NCBI RefSeq assembly: GCF_000276805.1
Contig: NZ_AKXQ01000007.1
Location: 147,314-211,313 of the forward strand
Source of the DNA: Moritella dasanensis ArB 0140
Lineage (GTDB): Bacteria; Pseudomonadota; Gammaproteobacteria; Enterobacterales; Moritellaceae
Reading direction: 5' to 3'
DNA: 64,000 nt
The notes below the pieces were generated by a model. It searched no databases and was not told the DNA's origin. It was given only the letters and a program-made list of their open reading frames with translations. A program made the position numbers and the translations under genes. Positions within the stretch are counted from its first letter, which is position 1. Every line of letters starts with the position of its first letter. Positions 27,638-39,618 of the stretch are shown in pieces.

Positions 27638-29599
27638 TTGAGTGATATGGCAAAAAATCTGATTTTATGGCTGGTTATTGCAGTCGTACTAATGTCAGTA
27701 TTTCAGAGTTTCGGACCAAATGATAATTCAAGTAATCAGTTAGATTACAGTTCATTTGTACAACAAGTTAGAAATAAACAGGTTAACGAAGTTAAGATCA
27801 ACGGACGTACAATCCGTGGTGTTAGCCAAGGTGGTCAGAAGTTTGTTACTTTCTTACCAGCACAAGACCCACAGCTGTTAAATGACTTGTTAAACAACAA
27901 CGTTAAAGTATTTGGTGAGCCTGAAGCAGAAGAAAGTTTATTGACTTCTATTTTCATCTCTTGGTTCCCAATGCTATTACTGATCGGTGTTTGGGTGTTC
28001 TTTATGCGCCAAATGCAAGGTGGCGGCGGTAAAGGCGCTATGTCATTCGGTAAAAGTAAAGCACGTCTAATGAGTGAAGACCAAATCAAAACAACATTTG
28101 CTGACGTTGCTGGTTGTGACGAAGCAAAAGAAGAAGTTGCTGAATTGGTTGAGTACTTAAAAGACCCAAGTCGCTTCCAAAAACTGGGTGGTAAGATCCC
28201 AACTGGTATTTTATTAGTTGGTTCTCCAGGTACAGGTAAAACATTACTTGCGAAAGCGATTGCCGGTGAAGCAAAAGTACCATTTTTCACTATTTCAGGT
28301 TCTGATTTCGTTGAAATGTTCGTTGGTGTTGGTGCATCTCGAGTGCGTGACATGTTTGAACAAGCGAAGAAATCATCTCCATGTATCATCTTCATTGATG
28401 AAATCGATGCGGTAGGTCGTAAGCGTGGTTCTGGTATGGGCGGTGGTCACGATGAACGTGAGCAAACGCTAAACCAAATGTTGGTTGAAATGGATGGCTT
28501 TGAAGGTAATGAAGGTGTGATTGTTATTGCTGCGACGAACCGTCCAGACGTACTTGATCCAGCATTATTACGTCCTGGTCGTTTTGACCGTCAAGTAACT
28601 GTTGGTCTACCTGATATCCGTGGTCGTGAGCAGATCTTGAAAGTGCACATGCGTAAAGTACCAATCAGCGATGACGTTGAAACAGTACTGATTGCACGTG
28701 GTACGCCAGGTTTCTCTGGTGCTGAACTTGCTAACCTAGTTAACGAAGCAGCACTATTTGCAGCACGTACCAATAAACGTACTGTATCAATGGCTGAATT
28801 TGAAAAAGCCAAAGATAAAATCTTAATGGGTGCTGAACGTAAGAGCATGGTAATGAGCGAAGAAGAGAAAACGATGACAGCGTACCACGAAGCTGGTCAC
28901 GCAATCGTTGGTCGCTTAGTACCGGATCATGATCCTGTTTATAAAGTAAGTATTATTCCACGTGGCCGTGCGCTAGGTGTGACTATGTATTTACCATTGC
29001 AAGATCGTGTAAGTCATTCAAAACGTCATTTAGAAAGCATGATCTCAAGTCTTTACGGTGGTCGTATTGCTGAAGAAATTATCTTCGGTAAAGACTATGT
29101 TTCAACGGGCGCATCAAATGATATTGAACGTGCTACGGATATTTCGCGTAAAATGGTCACGCAATGGGGTCTATCTGAAAAATTAGGTCCAATGAAGTTT
29201 GCTGACGAACAAGGTGAAGTATTCCTTGGCGGCGGTGGCTCACAAGCTGCTAGCATGTCTGCTGATACGGCAAAATTGATTGATGAAGAAATTCGTTTCC
29301 TAGTTGATACTAACTATGCCCGTTCAAAACAGATCTTAACCGATAATATTGATATTTTGCATTCAATGAAAGATGCATTAATGAAATATGAAACGATTGA
29401 TGCAAAACAACTTGATGACTTAATGGCGCGTGTTGAAGTTCGTGCTCCTGCAGATTGGGGCGAAAATTACGGTACGCTAGATAAAGACGCATCTAAAGAG
29501 ACAAAAATTGATATTGAGAAAAAATCAAATATCGATCTTGAGAAAAAAGATGTAAAAGAAAGTGATGAAAAAGACAGTGATAAAAAAGATACAGAATAA
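27638..29599 (+). CDS. ftsH: ATP-dependent zinc metalloprotease FtsH
   Basis: Membrane AAA+ protease that degrades LpxC, sigma-32 and misassembled membrane proteins. There are two membrane segments (about residues 5-23 and 100-120) and an AAA module with Walker [10 protein letters not shown] (about 196), Walker [12 protein letters not shown] and the zinc site HEAGH (about 418). The start is TTG at 27638 with GGAGAGG well spaced; an ATG three codons on gives MAKNLILW. Walker A has Ser where E. coli has Pro. The C-terminus ends in a Lys/Asp-rich tail of some 30 residues. Confidence 0.96.
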   Translation: MSDMAKNLILWLVIAVVLMSVFQSFGPNDNSSNQLDYSSFVQQVRNKQVNEVKINGRTIRGVSQGGQKFVTFLPAQDPQLLNDLLNNNVKVFGEPEAEESLLTSIFISWFPMLLLIGVWVFFMRQMQGGGGKGAMSFGKSKARLMSEDQIKTTFADVAGCDEAKEEVAELVEYLKDPSRFQKLGGKIPTGILLVGSPGTGKTLLAKAIAGEAKVPFFTISGSDFVEMFVGVGASRVRDMFEQAKKSSPCIIFIDEIDAVGRKRGSGMGGGHDEREQTLNQMLVEMDGFEGNEGVIVIAATNRPDVLDPALLRPGRFDRQVTVGLPDIRGREQILKVHMRKVPISDDVETVLIARGTPGFSGAELANLVNEAALFAARTNKRTVSMAEFEKAKDKILMGAERKSMVMSEEEKTMTAYHEAGHAIVGRLVPDHDPVYKVSIIPRGRALGVTMYLPLQDRVSHSKRHLESMISSLYGGRIAEEIIFGKDYVSTGASNDIERATDISRKMVTQWGLSEKLGPMKFADEQGEVFLGGGGSQAASMSADTAKLIDEEIRFLVDTNYARSKQILTDNIDILHSMKDALMKYETIDAKQLDDLMARVEVRAPADWGENYGTLDKDASKETKIDIEKKSNIDLEKKDVKESDEKDSDKKDTE

Positions 29600-29648
29600 G
29601 CATTAGCTTAGTCAGTATTACTTTATAGCTATTATTTCATGATAGAAT

Positions 29649-29679
29649 AAACCTCGAGTCTAACTCGGGGTTTTTTTTT
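29649..29679 (+). terminator. Rho-independent terminator between ftsH and folP
   Basis: A 10-bp stem (29650-29659 with 29663-29672, one G-U) with a 3-nt loop and nine T. folP is therefore at least partly uncoupled from ftsH. Confidence 0.9.
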
Positions 29680-29694
29680 AGGGATAAAACGATA

Positions 29695-30558
29695 ATGCAG
29701 TTAAACTTAACGGCTAATAGCAAGCGTGTTAAAACACTCGATCTGAGTCAACCAGTTGTCATGGGCATTCTCAATGTCACACCGGACTCGTTTTCTGATG
29801 GTGGTCAATACCATGCGTTGGAGGCTGCTTTTAAACAGGCTGAAAAGATGGTCGCAGATGGTGCTAAGATCATTGATATTGGCGGTGAGTCAACACGTCC
29901 TGGTGCGAGCGTTGTTAGTTTAGAAGAAGAACTTGCTCGTGTTATTCCGATCATTAAACGCATAGCATTACAGCTTGATGTCGTCATTTCTATCGATACC
30001 AGCAAAGCACAAGTGATGCGCGAAGCCGTTGCTGCAGGTGCTCATATTATTAATGATGTCAGAGCATTGCAGGAAGAGGGGGCATTACAAGCCGCTGCTG
30101 AACTCGCAGTACCTGTGTGCATTATGCATATGCAAGGCCAACCAATTAACATGCAAGACTCACCGTCTTATCACGATGTTACGACAGAAGTGTTGGTGTT
30201 TTTACAGCAACGTATTGACGATTGTGTTAACGCTGGAATTCGACGTGAACATATTATTCTCGACCCCGGTTTTGGTTTTGGTAAGACGTTAGAACAGAAT
30301 TATCAATTATTGGCAGATACGGCCGTCTTTCACCAATTTGGTTTACCCGTACTGATTGGTGTTTCACGCAAGTCGATGATCGGTAATTTATTACAGTGTG
30401 ATGAATCACAGCGTTTAGCCGGTAGCCTAGCATGTGCGAGCGCTGCTGCAACGGATGGTGCGCAAATATTACGTGTCCACGATGTCAGAGAAACTGCTGA
30501 TGTTTTAGCTGTCGTGGCACAGCTTGCTAAACACCGTAATAGTAAACGCGGTTCATAA
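29695..30558 (+). CDS. folP: Dihydropteroate synthase FolP
   Basis: Joins 7,8-dihydropterin pyrophosphate to p-aminobenzoate in folate synthesis; the target of sulfonamides. The TIM-barrel motifs are GILNVTPDSFSDGG (DHPS signature 1), IIDIGGESTRPGA (signature 2), SIDTSKAQV and VGVSRKSMI-like IGVSRKSMIG. 287 residues versus 282 in E. coli. The ATG at 29695 follows the ftsH terminator closely, so its promoter may lie within ftsH or translation uses read-through. Confidence 0.95.
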   Translation: MQLNLTANSKRVKTLDLSQPVVMGILNVTPDSFSDGGQYHALEAAFKQAEKMVADGAKIIDIGGESTRPGASVVSLEEELARVIPIIKRIALQLDVVISIDTSKAQVMREAVAAGAHIINDVRALQEEGALQAAAELAVPVCIMHMQGQPINMQDSPSYHDVTTEVLVFLQQRIDDCVNAGIRREHIILDPGFGFGKTLEQNYQLLADTAVFHQFGLPVLIGVSRKSMIGNLLQCDESQRLAGSLACASAAATDGAQILRVHDVRETADVLAVVAQLAKHRNSKRGS

Positions 30559-30711
30559 AATAGGGTGTTAGCAAGCGTAATTCAGATAATAGCAGTACAT
30601 AAGTCAGATAAATTAATCAATAAATAAATAGACCGTCACTAACGGTGTACATTAAAAATAAACACGTTGAGTTGAATCTCGACGAATAATAAAAGATATT
30701 AGGGATTAAAT

Positions 30712-32046
30712 ATGTCAAGAAAGTATTTTGGTACTGATGGTATCCGCGGCCTTGTTGGTAAAGCGCCAATCACACCTGAATTTGTACTTAAATTAGGTTG
30801 GGCTGCAGGTAAAGTACTTGCACAGCATGGCACTAAAAAAGTATTGATCGGTAAAGATACGCGTATCTCGGGCTACATGCTGGAAAGTGCGCTAGAAGCT
30901 GGTCTATCTGCTGCAGGTCTTGATGCCGCGTTTATGGGCCCAATGCCAACGCCTGCTGTTGCCTATTTAACGCGTACATTCCGAGCGGAAGCGGGTATTG
31001 TGATCAGTGCATCGCATAACCCATACCATGATAACGGTATTAAATTTTTCTCAGCTGACGGTACAAAACTACCAGATTCGGTTGAATTAGCGATTGAAGC
31101 GCAGTTAGAGAAAGAGCTTACTTGTGTTGAGTCGGCGTTACTGGGTAAAGCTGTACGTATTGAAGATGCAGCTGGTCGTTATATCGAATACTGTAAAAGT
31201 ACTTTTCCAACACGCGCAAGCCTCAAAGGCCTAAAGATTGTATTAGATTGTGCTCATGGTGCAACTTATCATATCGCCCCAAGTGTATTTAAAGAACTTG
31301 GCGCAGAGATTATTCCGATAGGTATTAGTCCGAATGGACTGAATATTAATGAAGGCTGTGGCGCAACAGAACCGGCGGCATTAGCTGCACGTGTCCTTGC
31401 TGAAAACGCTGATCTTGGTGTTGCTTATGATGGTGATGGCGATCGTCTGATGATGGTTGATCACACTGGTTATGTCATTGACGGCGATGAAATACTTTAT
31501 ATCATGGCGCGTGAAGCGCTACGCAACGGCGAGTTAAAAGGCGGTGTGGTTGGTACGTTAATGGCAAATATGGGCTTAGAAGTTGCACTTAAGTCACTGG
31601 GGATCCCGTTTGCACGTAGTGCTGTTGGTGATCGCTACGTGGTGGAAATGTTGCTTGAAAAAGGTTGGCGCATTGGTGGTGAAAACTCGGGTCATATTAT
31701 TTCACTGGATCATACCACGACAGGTGACGGCATCGTATCGAGCTTACTCGTGTTAGCTGCAATGATTAACAGTGGCTTAACGTTGAAAGAATTACGTTCT
31801 GGCATGAGTAAATTCCCACAAGTGTTAGTGAATGTACGCTTTAGTGGCGATTCAGATCCATTGTTAGCTGAATCGGTACTAGCGTCAGTTAAAGAGGTTG
31901 AACAAGAACTTGCTGATCGTGGTCGTGTATTACTGCGTAAATCGGGTACAGAGCCACTTATCCGTGTGATGGTTGAGGGTGAAGATGAGGCACATGTTTT
32001 AGCGCTCGCGAATAAAATTGCTGATGCGGTAAAAGCCACGTTTTAA
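30712..32046 (+). CDS. glmM: Phosphoglucosamine mutase GlmM
   Basis: Converts glucosamine-6-phosphate to glucosamine-1-phosphate for UDP-GlcNAc, LPS and murein. [14 protein letters not shown] at the N-terminus, [17 protein letters not shown] with the phosphoserine near residue 102, [12 protein letters not shown] (metal binding), GGENSGHII (sugar loop) and [12 protein letters not shown] (phosphate binding) are all present. 444 residues is normal. It lies between folP and secG as in E. coli. Confidence 0.96.
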   Translation: MSRKYFGTDGIRGLVGKAPITPEFVLKLGWAAGKVLAQHGTKKVLIGKDTRISGYMLESALEAGLSAAGLDAAFMGPMPTPAVAYLTRTFRAEAGIVISASHNPYHDNGIKFFSADGTKLPDSVELAIEAQLEKELTCVESALLGKAVRIEDAAGRYIEYCKSTFPTRASLKGLKIVLDCAHGATYHIAPSVFKELGAEIIPIGISPNGLNINEGCGATEPAALAARVLAENADLGVAYDGDGDRLMMVDHTGYVIDGDEILYIMAREALRNGELKGGVVGTLMANMGLEVALKSLGIPFARSAVGDRYVVEMLLEKGWRIGGENSGHIISLDHTTTGDGIVSSLLVLAAMINSGLTLKELRSGMSKFPQVLVNVRFSGDSDPLLAESVLASVKEVEQELADRGRVLLRKSGTEPLIRVMVEGEDEAHVLALANKIADAVKATF

Positions 32047-32296
32047 CTAAGATTGATGGTGAATTTGAGGCTTATTAGTATACGGCAACTGGTGTTGTTT
32101 TGTGCTAAAGCCTTTTATTCATTGTTTTTTAAATAATCAGCTTGCAACTAAGGTAGAGGTTAGATAATATCGACCTCGCTTTACCACTTATCGTGATTTA
32201 GTTAGAGATTGACTGAATATCGAATTAAGTGTCCCTTACCTCGGGTAAGGATGTTCGATAAAGCTATATTAAACCTTTTGAGATTTAGGTATTAAA

Positions 32297-32617
32297 ATGT
32301 ACGAAGTTATTATTGTTATTTACTTAATTGTTGCACTTGCAATCATTGGATTCGTTCTAATGCAGCAAGGCAAAGGCGCTGATATGGGTGCTAGCTTTGG
32401 TTCTGGTGGTTCAAATACTGTATTTGGTGCTGGCGGTTCAGGTAACTTTTTAACTCGCGTTACGGCAATACTTGCTGTTGCATTTTTTGCTTTAAGCCTA
32501 GTGCTTGGTAACTTATCAACGCAATCTAAAACTGATTTGATCTTAGATGCTGAAAATCCAGCAATTACAAGTGATGTACCAGTAGCGCCAGTAAGCAACA
32601 GCGACGTACCTCAATAA
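32297..32617 (+). CDS. secG: Preprotein translocase subunit SecG
   Basis: Small subunit of the SecYEG channel. Two membrane segments (residues 3-20 and 52-72) flank the conserved LMQQGKGADMGASFGSGGSNTVFGAGG stretch (given by its key residues QQGKGAD and SFGSG). The C-terminus is polar with Val/Pro/Ser. 106 residues is normal. A 250-bp gap with a small CCTTACC hairpin (about 32233-32249) precedes it. tRNA genes follow, as in E. coli. Confidence 0.94.
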   Translation: MYEVIIVIYLIVALAIIGFVLMQQGKGADMGASFGSGGSNTVFGAGGSGNFLTRVTAILAVAFFALSLVLGNLSTQSKTDLILDAENPAITSDVPVAPVSNSDVPQ

Positions 32618-32744
32618 AACTTAAGCTCGGCGAATTTAATTATTAGTCAGCTTTAGGTATTATGCAGTAAGAATTAAGTTATATATATGTCACCTCAAAT
32701 TGATGATGTAACTTAAACAGAAGACAGAATAAATTTAGTATTGC

Positions 32745-32829
32745 GCGGATGTGGCGGAATTGGTAGACGCGCCAGCTTGAGGGGCTGGTGACTTAGGTCG
32801 TGGGGGTTCAAGTCCCCCCATCCGCACCA
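32745..32829 (+). tRNA. leuU: tRNA-Leu (anticodon GAG)
   Basis: 85 nt with encoded CCA. Acceptor GCGGAUG pairs with CAUCCGC; anticodon stem CCAGC/GCUGG holds loop UUGAGGG, so the anticodon is GAG reading CUC/CUU. The long variable arm is typical of tRNA-Leu. It sits after secG as leuU does in E. coli. Confidence 0.96.
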
Positions 32830-32850
32830 CTAAATTTATTAATAAATATT

Positions 32851-32883
32851 AAAAGCTGATTCATCATGAATCGGCTTTTTTTG
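32851..32883 (+). terminator. Terminator after tRNA-Leu
   Basis: Stem AAAGCTGATTCA with TGAATCGGCTTT (one G-U), tight loop, then seven T. Confidence 0.88.
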
Positions 32884-33065
32884 TTTTAGTTGTTCACGTT
32901 TTCATTGAACGCCGTTGTGATGGTGTAATTAGTGTGTGTGAACAAATAATTACTCGCGATTTAGAGCTATTGATTACCGCCACGTATCCGATTCACTATT
33001 AAAGTGAATTTGGCCTTGCTTATTGCTATTGCAATAGCCTATAATCAGCGCAGTAAGAACATTGT

Positions 33066-33142
<77 letters not shown>

Positions 33143-33302
33143 TTTCTTATACCTGTTGATAGGGCTAGTCAACAGTGTGCAAATAGCATTACTTAAATTT
33201 ATTTTTATCTCGGTAAATGTAATTTACGTAATTCTATTGGCTTCTTGTTTATTATTTATTTAATAAGCACCACGCAAGTGGATTACAAGGTCTAGTAGTA
33301 AG

Positions 33303-33363
33303 AAGCCTCGCCTTATAGTCGGGGCTTTTTTATTTTTTAAATTACGGGCATATGCCCTTTTTT
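33303..33363 (+). terminator. Tandem terminator/attenuator pair before rimP
   Basis: First hairpin 33304-33310 with 33320-33326 followed by six T; second is the palindrome GGGCATATGCCC (33346-33357) followed by six T and ending 20 bp before the rimP start. They could limit read-through from the tRNA into the nusA operon. Confidence 0.75.
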
Positions 33364-33382
33364 CGTTTTTTAGGGGGTTGTT

Positions 33383-33841
33383 TTGGCGAGTTTAGAACAA
33401 ACACTAACTGAATTGTTAGAACCAACAGTTGAAATGTTAGGTTTTGAACTTATTGGTATTGAGTTTACACGAGCGGGTAAACACTCGACATTACTTGTTT
33501 ATATCGATCATGAAAACGGTATTTTCGTTGATGATTGCTCGAAAGTAAGTCACCAACTTAGCGCTATCATGGATGTAGAAGATCCAATCAGTACAGAGTA
33601 CTTCTTAGAAGTCTCTTCACCTGGTATGGAACGTCCATTGTTTAAAGCATCACATTACGAAGAGTACTGTGGTTCTGAAATTAAAGCATTGTTACGTATG
33701 GCTGTTAATGGTCGTCGTAAATTAAAAGGCGTAATCAAAAGTGTTGACGGTGATATGATCACTGTAACAATTGATGGCAAAGACGAAGTCTTAGCACACG
33801 CAAATATTCAAAAAGCAAATATAGTTCCAAAATTTGACTAA
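33383..33841 (+). CDS. rimP: Ribosome maturation factor RimP
   Basis: Needed for maturation of the 30S subunit. 152 residues: [36 protein letters not shown] segment ([20 protein letters not shown]), [26 protein letters not shown] signature ([15 protein letters not shown]). The start codon is TTG with AGGGGG just upstream, and no ATG exists near. First gene of rimP-nusA-infB-rbfA-truB. Confidence 0.95.
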   Translation: MASLEQTLTELLEPTVEMLGFELIGIEFTRAGKHSTLLVYIDHENGIFVDDCSKVSHQLSAIMDVEDPISTEYFLEVSSPGMERPLFKASHYEEYCGSEIKALLRMAVNGRRKLKGVIKSVDGDMITVTIDGKDEVLAHANIQKANIVPKFD

Positions 33842-33855
33842 CGAGGCGTCCAGGA

Positions 33856-35355
33856 ATGAATAAAGAAATTCTGTTAGTTGTTGATGCAGTTTCTAACGAG
33901 AAAGCACTACCTCGTGAGAAAATTTTCGAAGCAATGGAAATTGCATTAGCGACAGCAACTAAAAAAAGATATGAAGGCGAAATTGAAGTTCGTGTTGAAA
34001 TTGACCGTAAAACTGGTAATTTTGAAACGTTCCGTCGCTGGCTTGTAATCGATGATAAAGGTGAGCCGTTAGAAAACCCTTTCTCTGAAATTACTCTGGA
34101 CGCAGCTAAATTTGATGATGAAACCATCGAAGTTGGCGGTTTCATTGAAGATACAATTGAATCAGTTGTTTTTGACCGTGTAACTACGCAAACAGCGAAA
34201 CAAGTTATCATTCAAAAAGTACGTGAAGCAGAGCGTGATTTAATCGTTCAGCAATATGCTAAACATGAAGGTGAGTTAATCACTGGTTTAGTTAAACGTG
34301 CTAACCGTGAAACTGTAGTGCTTGATCTGGGTAACAATGCTGAAGCAGTAATGTTTAAAGATGAAATGCTACCACGTGAATCATTCCGTACTGGCGACCG
34401 TATTAAAGGTTTACTGAAAGAAGTAAAACCTGAAGCGCGTGGCACACAGCTATTTATTAGCCGTGCTTGTAACGAAATGCTAATCGAATTGTTCCGCGTA
34501 GAAGTGCCAGAATTCAACGAAGAGATGCTTGAACTTAAAGCCGCTGCTCGTGATCCTGGTTCGCGTGCTAAAATCGCGGTTAAATCTAACGACAAACGTA
34601 TCGATCCTGTTGGTGCTTGTGTTGGTATGCGTGGCGCACGTGTACAAGCTGTATCAAGTGAACTAAACGGTGAACGTGTTGATATTATCCTTTGGGATGA
34701 TAACCCAGCGCAGTTTGTTATCAACGCAATGGCACCTGCTGAAGTTGCTTCTATTATTGTTGACGAAGATCAACACTCAATGGATATTGCTGTTGAACAA
34801 GACAACCTAGCACAAGCAATTGGCCGTAACGGTCAAAACGTTCGTCTAGCTTCACAACTGACTGGTTGGGAACTAAACGTAATGACAGTTGCTGATGCCA
34901 AAGAAAAGCATCAAAAAGAAAATGACCGTTTGTTGAATATCTTCACTGATAAATTAGATATCGATGACGATATGGCTGAATTACTGATCGGCGAAGGTTT
35001 CTCTTCATTAGAAGAAATCGCGTATGTACCAGTTAATGAATTCCTACAAATCGATGGTTTTGATGAAGATCTAGTTGATGAATTACGTTCACGTGCTAAA
35101 AATGCACTAACGACATCTGCACTTGCTGCAGAAGAATCACTAGAAGGTGCAGAACCAAGTGCGGATCTACTCGCACTTGAAGGCTTAGAAAAGCACCTGG
35201 CTTATGTATTTGCAAGCATCGGAGTAACAACTCTGGAAGAGCTAGCTGAACAAGGCATCGACGATTTAAGCGAAATTGAAGAGTTAACGGATGAACGTGC
35301 TGGTGAACTAATTATGGCTGCGCGTAATATCTGTTGGTTCAGTGATAGCGAATAA
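33856..35355 (+). CDS. nusA: Transcription termination/antitermination factor NusA
   Basis: RNA polymerase-binding factor controlling pausing, termination and antitermination. Order of domains: N-terminal RNAP-binding domain (1-130), S1 (about 135-200, with [20 protein letters not shown]), two KH domains ([15 protein letters not shown] and [17 protein letters not shown]), and two acidic C-terminal repeats (about 365-495) typical of gammaproteobacteria. 499 residues versus 495 in E. coli. 14 bp after rimP. Confidence 0.97.
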   Translation: MNKEILLVVDAVSNEKALPREKIFEAMEIALATATKKRYEGEIEVRVEIDRKTGNFETFRRWLVIDDKGEPLENPFSEITLDAAKFDDETIEVGGFIEDTIESVVFDRVTTQTAKQVIIQKVREAERDLIVQQYAKHEGELITGLVKRANRETVVLDLGNNAEAVMFKDEMLPRESFRTGDRIKGLLKEVKPEARGTQLFISRACNEMLIELFRVEVPEFNEEMLELKAAARDPGSRAKIAVKSNDKRIDPVGACVGMRGARVQAVSSELNGERVDIILWDDNPAQFVINAMAPAEVASIIVDEDQHSMDIAVEQDNLAQAIGRNGQNVRLASQLTGWELNVMTVADAKEKHQKENDRLLNIFTDKLDIDDDMAELLIGEGFSSLEEIAYVPVNEFLQIDGFDEDLVDELRSRAKNALTTSALAAEESLEGAEPSADLLALEGLEKHLAYVFASIGVTTLEELAEQGIDDLSEIEELTDERAGELIMAARNICWFSDSE

Positions 35356-35381
35356 TAACGCGAAGAGAGGGATCGAATTAC

Positions 35382-38081
35382 ATGGCAGATGTATCAATTA
35401 CAAAATTGGCCGAGGATATCGGTACGACTGTTGATCGCCTAGTACAACAATTCTCTGATGCTGGTATAGCAAAAGCGAACGATAGTACGGTAAATGAAGG
35501 TGAAAAGCAGACACTACTTGTACACTTAAGTGAACAACATGGTAGTGATACGGCTGAGCCTAGTCGCTTAACATTGCAACGCAAAACCAAAAGCACGCTT
35601 AGCGTAGCAAGCGGTGGCGGCAAGCAGAAATCAGTAGCAGTAGAAGTACGTAAAAAACGTACTTACGTAAAACGTACTGCCGCTGAAGATGAAGCGACAT
35701 TAGCAGAAGAAAAAGCTACAACTGAAGCCGCTGAACAAGCAGCCGAAGTAGCAGCTAAAGCAGCTGAATTAAAAGCACAAGTAGACGCAGAAGCAAAATT
35801 AAAAGCTGACGCAGAAGCAAAAGTAAAACGTGATGCTACCGAAAAAGCAAAACGTGAAACGCAACAAAAAACTACAAAATCAAAAGAGGCAGATGATATG
35901 GCGAAGCGCGAAGCGGAAGCGTTGAAGCAGAAGCAAGAGCAGGAAGCCACTCGTAAAGCTGAGCTGGAAGCTCAACAAAAAGCTGAAGAAGCACGTAAAT
36001 TAGCAGAAGAAAACTCTGGCCGTTGGGCTGCAGAAGAAGCTGAACGTGCAAAAACAGATAAATCGGCAGATTACCACGTAACAACATCTACGCATGCACA
36101 AGCTGCAGAAGATGATGCTGATGCACAGGCGCAAAAAGGTGATCGTAAGAAGAAAGCTGTAGCGCCAGTAGTTGAAGCGGCAAAACCTGCACCAAAAGGT
36201 AAAGGCAAAGCACGTAAAGCGAAAGGCCGTAAACCTGATAACCGTTATAGCCGTCATCAAGGTAAATCAGTTAACGCACCTGAAGGTATGCAACAAGGTT
36301 TCAACAAGCCTGTTGCTAAAGTTGAACGTGATGTTCGTATCGGTGAGACGATCAGTGTTAGCGAATTAGCACAAAAAATGGCAATCAAAGCGACTGAAAT
36401 CATCAAATATATGATGAAGCAGGGTTCTATGGTTACTATTAACCAAGTACTTGACCAAGAAACTGCACAACTTGTTGCAGAAGACATGGGTCATAAAGTT
36501 ATTTTGGTTAAAGAAAATGCTTTAGAAGAAGCTATTTTAGCTGACGCACAAGGTGAAGGCGAGCAAGTTAAAGTAACGCGTGCTCCTGTTGTTACTATCA
36601 TGGGTCACGTTGATCACGGTAAAACATCACTACTAGATTATATCCGTCGCGCTAAAGTTGCTGATGGTGAAGCCGGTGGTATTACACAGCACATTGGTGC
36701 TTATCACGTTGAAACAGAAAACGGCATGGTGTCTTTCCTTGATACTCCTGGACACGCGGCGTTTACGTCTATGCGTGCTCGTGGTGCTCAAGCGACAGAT
36801 ATTGTTGTACTTGTTGTTGCAGCTGATGATGGTGTTATGCCACAAACAATCGAAGCTATCCATCATGCGAAAGCGGCTGATGTGCCTCTTATTATCGCAG
36901 TGAACAAGATGGATAAAGAAGGTGCTGATACAGACCGCGTTAAGAGCGAACTAGCTCAACACAACGTTATGCCAGAAGACTGGGGCGGCGAAAACATGTT
37001 TGTTTATGTTTCTGCTAAAGCCGGTACTGGTGTTGATGAACTACTTGAAGCTATCTTATTACAAGCTGACGTATTAGAACTAGAAGCGGTTGCTACTGGT
37101 CCTGCTGCGGGTGTTGTTATTGAATCACGTCTTGATAAAGGCCGTGGTCCAGTTGCAACTGTACTTGTACAACAAGGTGAACTTAAGCAAGGCGATATCG
37201 TTCTTTGTGGTCTAGAATATGGCCGTGTTCGTGCAATGCGCGATGAGAATGGTAAGCCAATCGAATCTGCTGGTCCTTCTATTCCTGTAGAGATCTTAGG
37301 TCTTTCTGGTGTACCTCGTGCAGGTGACGAAGCGACAGTAGTTCGTGATGAGAAGAAAGCACGTGAAGTTGCGCTTTACCGTCAAGGTAAATTCCGTGAT
37401 GTGAAACTTGCTCGTCAACAGAAATCTAAACTTGATAACATGTTTGCGAACATGGAAGCGGGCGAAGTTTCTGAGCTTAACATCGTACTTAAAGCCGATG
37501 TTCAAGGTTCACTTGAAGCACTTTGCGAGTCACTTGTTAAACTTTCAACTGACGAAGTTAAAGTTGCTATCATCACGCGTGGCGTTGGTGGTATTACTGA
37601 AACTGACGTAACACTTGCTGCTGCATCAAACGCTATCGTACTTGGTTTCAACGTACGTGCTGACGCAAAAGCACGTGAAGTTGTTAACAACGAAAGTGTT
37701 GATTTACGTTACTACAGCGTTATCTATGACTTGATTGATGAAGTTAGACAAGCGATGAGCGGTCTACTTGCTCCTGAGTTCCGTCAAGAAATCATTGGTC
37801 TTGCTGAAGTTCGTGATGTATTCAAATCACCTAAAATCGGTTCTATTGCTGGTTGTATGGTTACTGAAGGTATCATCAAACGTAGCGCTCCAATCCGTGT
37901 ACTACGTGAAAATATCGTTATTTACGAAGGCGAACTTGAATCTCTACGTCGCTTTAAAGATGACGTACAAGACGTTCGTATGGGTATTGAATGTGGTATC
38001 GGCGTTAAGAACTATAACGACGTACGCGTTGGTGACCAAATCGAAGTATTCGAAACTGTTGAAATTAAACGTACTCTGTAA
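35382..38081 (+). CDS. infB: Translation initiation factor IF-2
   Basis: GTPase that places initiator tRNA on the 30S subunit and promotes subunit joining. The N-terminal 300 residues are a conserved head ([19 protein letters not shown]) followed by a long Ala/Glu/Lys-rich, charged helical linker. The GTPase domain has GHVDHGKTS (about 408), DTPGHAAF and NKMD; C-terminal domains with the tRNA-binding C2 module follow. 899 residues is normal. Internal ATGs such as that near 35898 (MAKREAEAL) could give a short IF-2 form, which cannot be proven from sequence. Confidence 0.97.
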   Translation: MADVSITKLAEDIGTTVDRLVQQFSDAGIAKANDSTVNEGEKQTLLVHLSEQHGSDTAEPSRLTLQRKTKSTLSVASGGGKQKSVAVEVRKKRTYVKRTAAEDEATLAEEKATTEAAEQAAEVAAKAAELKAQVDAEAKLKADAEAKVKRDATEKAKRETQQKTTKSKEADDMAKREAEALKQKQEQEATRKAELEAQQKAEEARKLAEENSGRWAAEEAERAKTDKSADYHVTTSTHAQAAEDDADAQAQKGDRKKKAVAPVVEAAKPAPKGKGKARKAKGRKPDNRYSRHQGKSVNAPEGMQQGFNKPVAKVERDVRIGETISVSELAQKMAIKATEIIKYMMKQGSMVTINQVLDQETAQLVAEDMGHKVILVKENALEEAILADAQGEGEQVKVTRAPVVTIMGHVDHGKTSLLDYIRRAKVADGEAGGITQHIGAYHVETENGMVSFLDTPGHAAFTSMRARGAQATDIVVLVVAADDGVMPQTIEAIHHAKAADVPLIIAVNKMDKEGADTDRVKSELAQHNVMPEDWGGENMFVYVSAKAGTGVDELLEAILLQADVLELEAVATGPAAGVVIESRLDKGRGPVATVLVQQGELKQGDIVLCGLEYGRVRAMRDENGKPIESAGPSIPVEILGLSGVPRAGDEATVVRDEKKAREVALYRQGKFRDVKLARQQKSKLDNMFANMEAGEVSELNIVLKADVQGSLEALCESLVKLSTDEVKVAIITRGVGGITETDVTLAAASNAIVLGFNVRADAKAREVVNNESVDLRYYSVIYDLIDEVRQAMSGLLAPEFRQEIIGLAEVRDVFKSPKIGSIAGCMVTEGIIKRSAPIRVLRENIVIYEGELESLRRFKDDVQDVRMGIECGIGVKNYNDVRVGDQIEVFETVEIKRTL

Positions 38082-38112
38082 CGGTTAATAGCTCGGTTCG
38101 ATTAAAATAACT

Positions 38113-38141
38113 TTATGGGGGCCTTCGGTCCCCATTTTCCT
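38113..38141 (+). terminator. Hairpin between infB and rbfA
   Basis: ATGGGGGCC ttc GGTCCCCAT followed by TTTCC. The T run is short, so it may be an attenuator or an mRNA-processing stem rather than a full terminator. Confidence 0.5.
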
Positions 38142-38157
38142 TTAGAGGAATTTAAAA

Positions 38158-38580
38158 ATGGCAAAAGAATTCAGTCGTTCTCGTCGTGTTGCACAGCAAC
38201 TACAACAAGAAATCGCACGTATTTTACAACGTGAAGTAAAAGATCCACGTGTTGGCATGGTAACAGTATCAAGTATTGATCTGTCTCGTGACCTTTCTTA
38301 CGCAAAAGTATATGTTACGTTTTTCAACATCGATAACGATGAAGAACGTATCAAAGACGGTATCGCGGCACTAGACACTGCAAGTGGTTATATCCGCTCG
38401 TTAGTTGGTAGTGCAATGAAGTTACGTATCGTGCCTGAACTACGTTTTATCTATGACAACACACTTGTTGAAGGTATGCGTCTTTCAAGCTTAGTAACTG
38501 AAGTTCGTGCTAAAGATAAAAAACTGCAAGACGATTATGGTACGACAGCAGATGAAGACTCTTCTGAAGGAGAGTCTTAG
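38158..38580 (+). CDS. rbfA: Ribosome-binding factor A
   Basis: KH-fold protein binding the 30S subunit late in 16S rRNA processing, important at low temperature. 140 residues: [40 protein letters not shown] and YVTFFN are the family pattern. AGAGGAA about 10 nt upstream. The acidic tail ([12 protein letters not shown]) is longer than a minimal RbfA. Ends 2 bp before truB. Confidence 0.96.
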   Translation: MAKEFSRSRRVAQQLQQEIARILQREVKDPRVGMVTVSSIDLSRDLSYAKVYVTFFNIDNDEERIKDGIAALDTASGYIRSLVGSAMKLRIVPELRFIYDNTLVEGMRLSSLVTEVRAKDKKLQDDYGTTADEDSSEGES

Positions 38581-38582
38581 TC

Positions 38583-39548
38583 ATGTCTCCACGTCGTCGT
38601 CGCTGGAAAGGCCGTGATGTGCATGGTGTATTCTTGTTGGATAAACCAACTGGAATTAGTTCAAACGATGCCTTACAGCGTGTTAAGAAAATTTTCTTTG
38701 CTGCGAAAGCGGGTCATACCGGTGCTTTAGATCCATTAGCGACTGGTATGTTGCCATTGTGCTTTGGTGAAGCAACGAAGTTTTCTCAGTTTTTACTTGA
38801 GTCAGACAAGCGTTACATCGTAACTGCAAAGCTGGGTGAACGTACGGATACATCAGATTCGCATGGCGAGATAGTGCAAACACGACCAGTAAGCGTAAGC
38901 GATGCTGAGTTATTGATTGCACTTGATACTTTCCGTGGTGATACTGAACAAGTACCATCAATGTTCTCGGCATTAAAGCATGAAGGCAAGCCTTTGTACT
39001 GGTATGCGCGTCAAGGTATCTTTATTGATCGTCCAGCACGTCCAATTTCAGTATTTGAACTTAAATTATTAAGTTTTGATAACGATGAAGTTAACCTAGA
39101 GATTCACGTGAGTAAGGGTACTTATATCCGTACTATCGTTGATGATCTTGGCGAGCTATTGGGCTGCGGCGCACACGTAAGCATGCTACGTCGTATTGGT
39201 GTTAGTGCTTACCCTGCAGAACGTATGATCACGTTCGAGCAACTGGAAGAGATTGTTGAGCAAGCAAATGTTGACGGTGTTGAGCCGAAAGAGTTGCTTG
39301 ATCCATTATTGATGCCACTTGATTCTGCAGTAAGTCATTTACCTGAAGCGAACATGAGTGCAGAGAGTGGTGATTTTATATTACACGGCCAGCCCGTCGT
39401 AATACCGAATACGCCAGCATCTGGCCTCGTGCGCATGACGGTTGGTGAAGACCGCGTCTTTATTGGCGTTGGTGCGATGGACGACCAAGGTCGTGTTGCA
39501 CCAAAACGTGTAGTTAACTATGAAACACAGGCTCGTGAGCCGCAATAA
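38583..39548 (+). CDS. truB: tRNA pseudouridine-55 synthase TruB
   Basis: Makes pseudouridine 55 in the T loop of tRNAs. The basic N-terminus ([20 protein letters not shown]) precedes [17 protein letters not shown] with the catalytic Asp, [14 protein letters not shown], and [17 protein letters not shown]-terminal PUA domain follows (about residues 255-315). 321 residues compares with 314 in E. coli. The ATG lies 2 bp after rbfA with GGAGAG inside the rbfA end, so the two are translationally coupled. Confidence 0.96.
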   Translation: MSPRRRRWKGRDVHGVFLLDKPTGISSNDALQRVKKIFFAAKAGHTGALDPLATGMLPLCFGEATKFSQFLLESDKRYIVTAKLGERTDTSDSHGEIVQTRPVSVSDAELLIALDTFRGDTEQVPSMFSALKHEGKPLYWYARQGIFIDRPARPISVFELKLLSFDNDEVNLEIHVSKGTYIRTIVDDLGELLGCGAHVSMLRRIGVSAYPAERMITFEQLEEIVEQANVDGVEPKELLDPLLMPLDSAVSHLPEANMSAESGDFILHGQPVVIPNTPASGLVRMTVGEDRVFIGVGAMDDQGRVAPKRVVNYETQAREPQ

Positions 39549-39582
39549 TTCGATGTTTAGATTATTGCACTAGTGGATTAGT

Positions 39583-39618
39583 AAAAGGCATTGTTACCCA
39601 GGTAATAGTGCCTTTTTT
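39583..39618 (+). terminator. Terminator of the rimP-truB operon
   Basis: A long stem AAAAGGCATTGTTACC with GGTAATAGTGCCTTTT (with mismatches) closing a 2-4 nt loop, then T residues. It separates truB from rpsO. Confidence 0.85.

Noticed and set aside
35378..36260. Several long open frames antisense to infB
   Set aside because: They follow from the Ala/Lys/Glu codon repeats of the IF-2 linker and have no ribosome-binding sites or family features.
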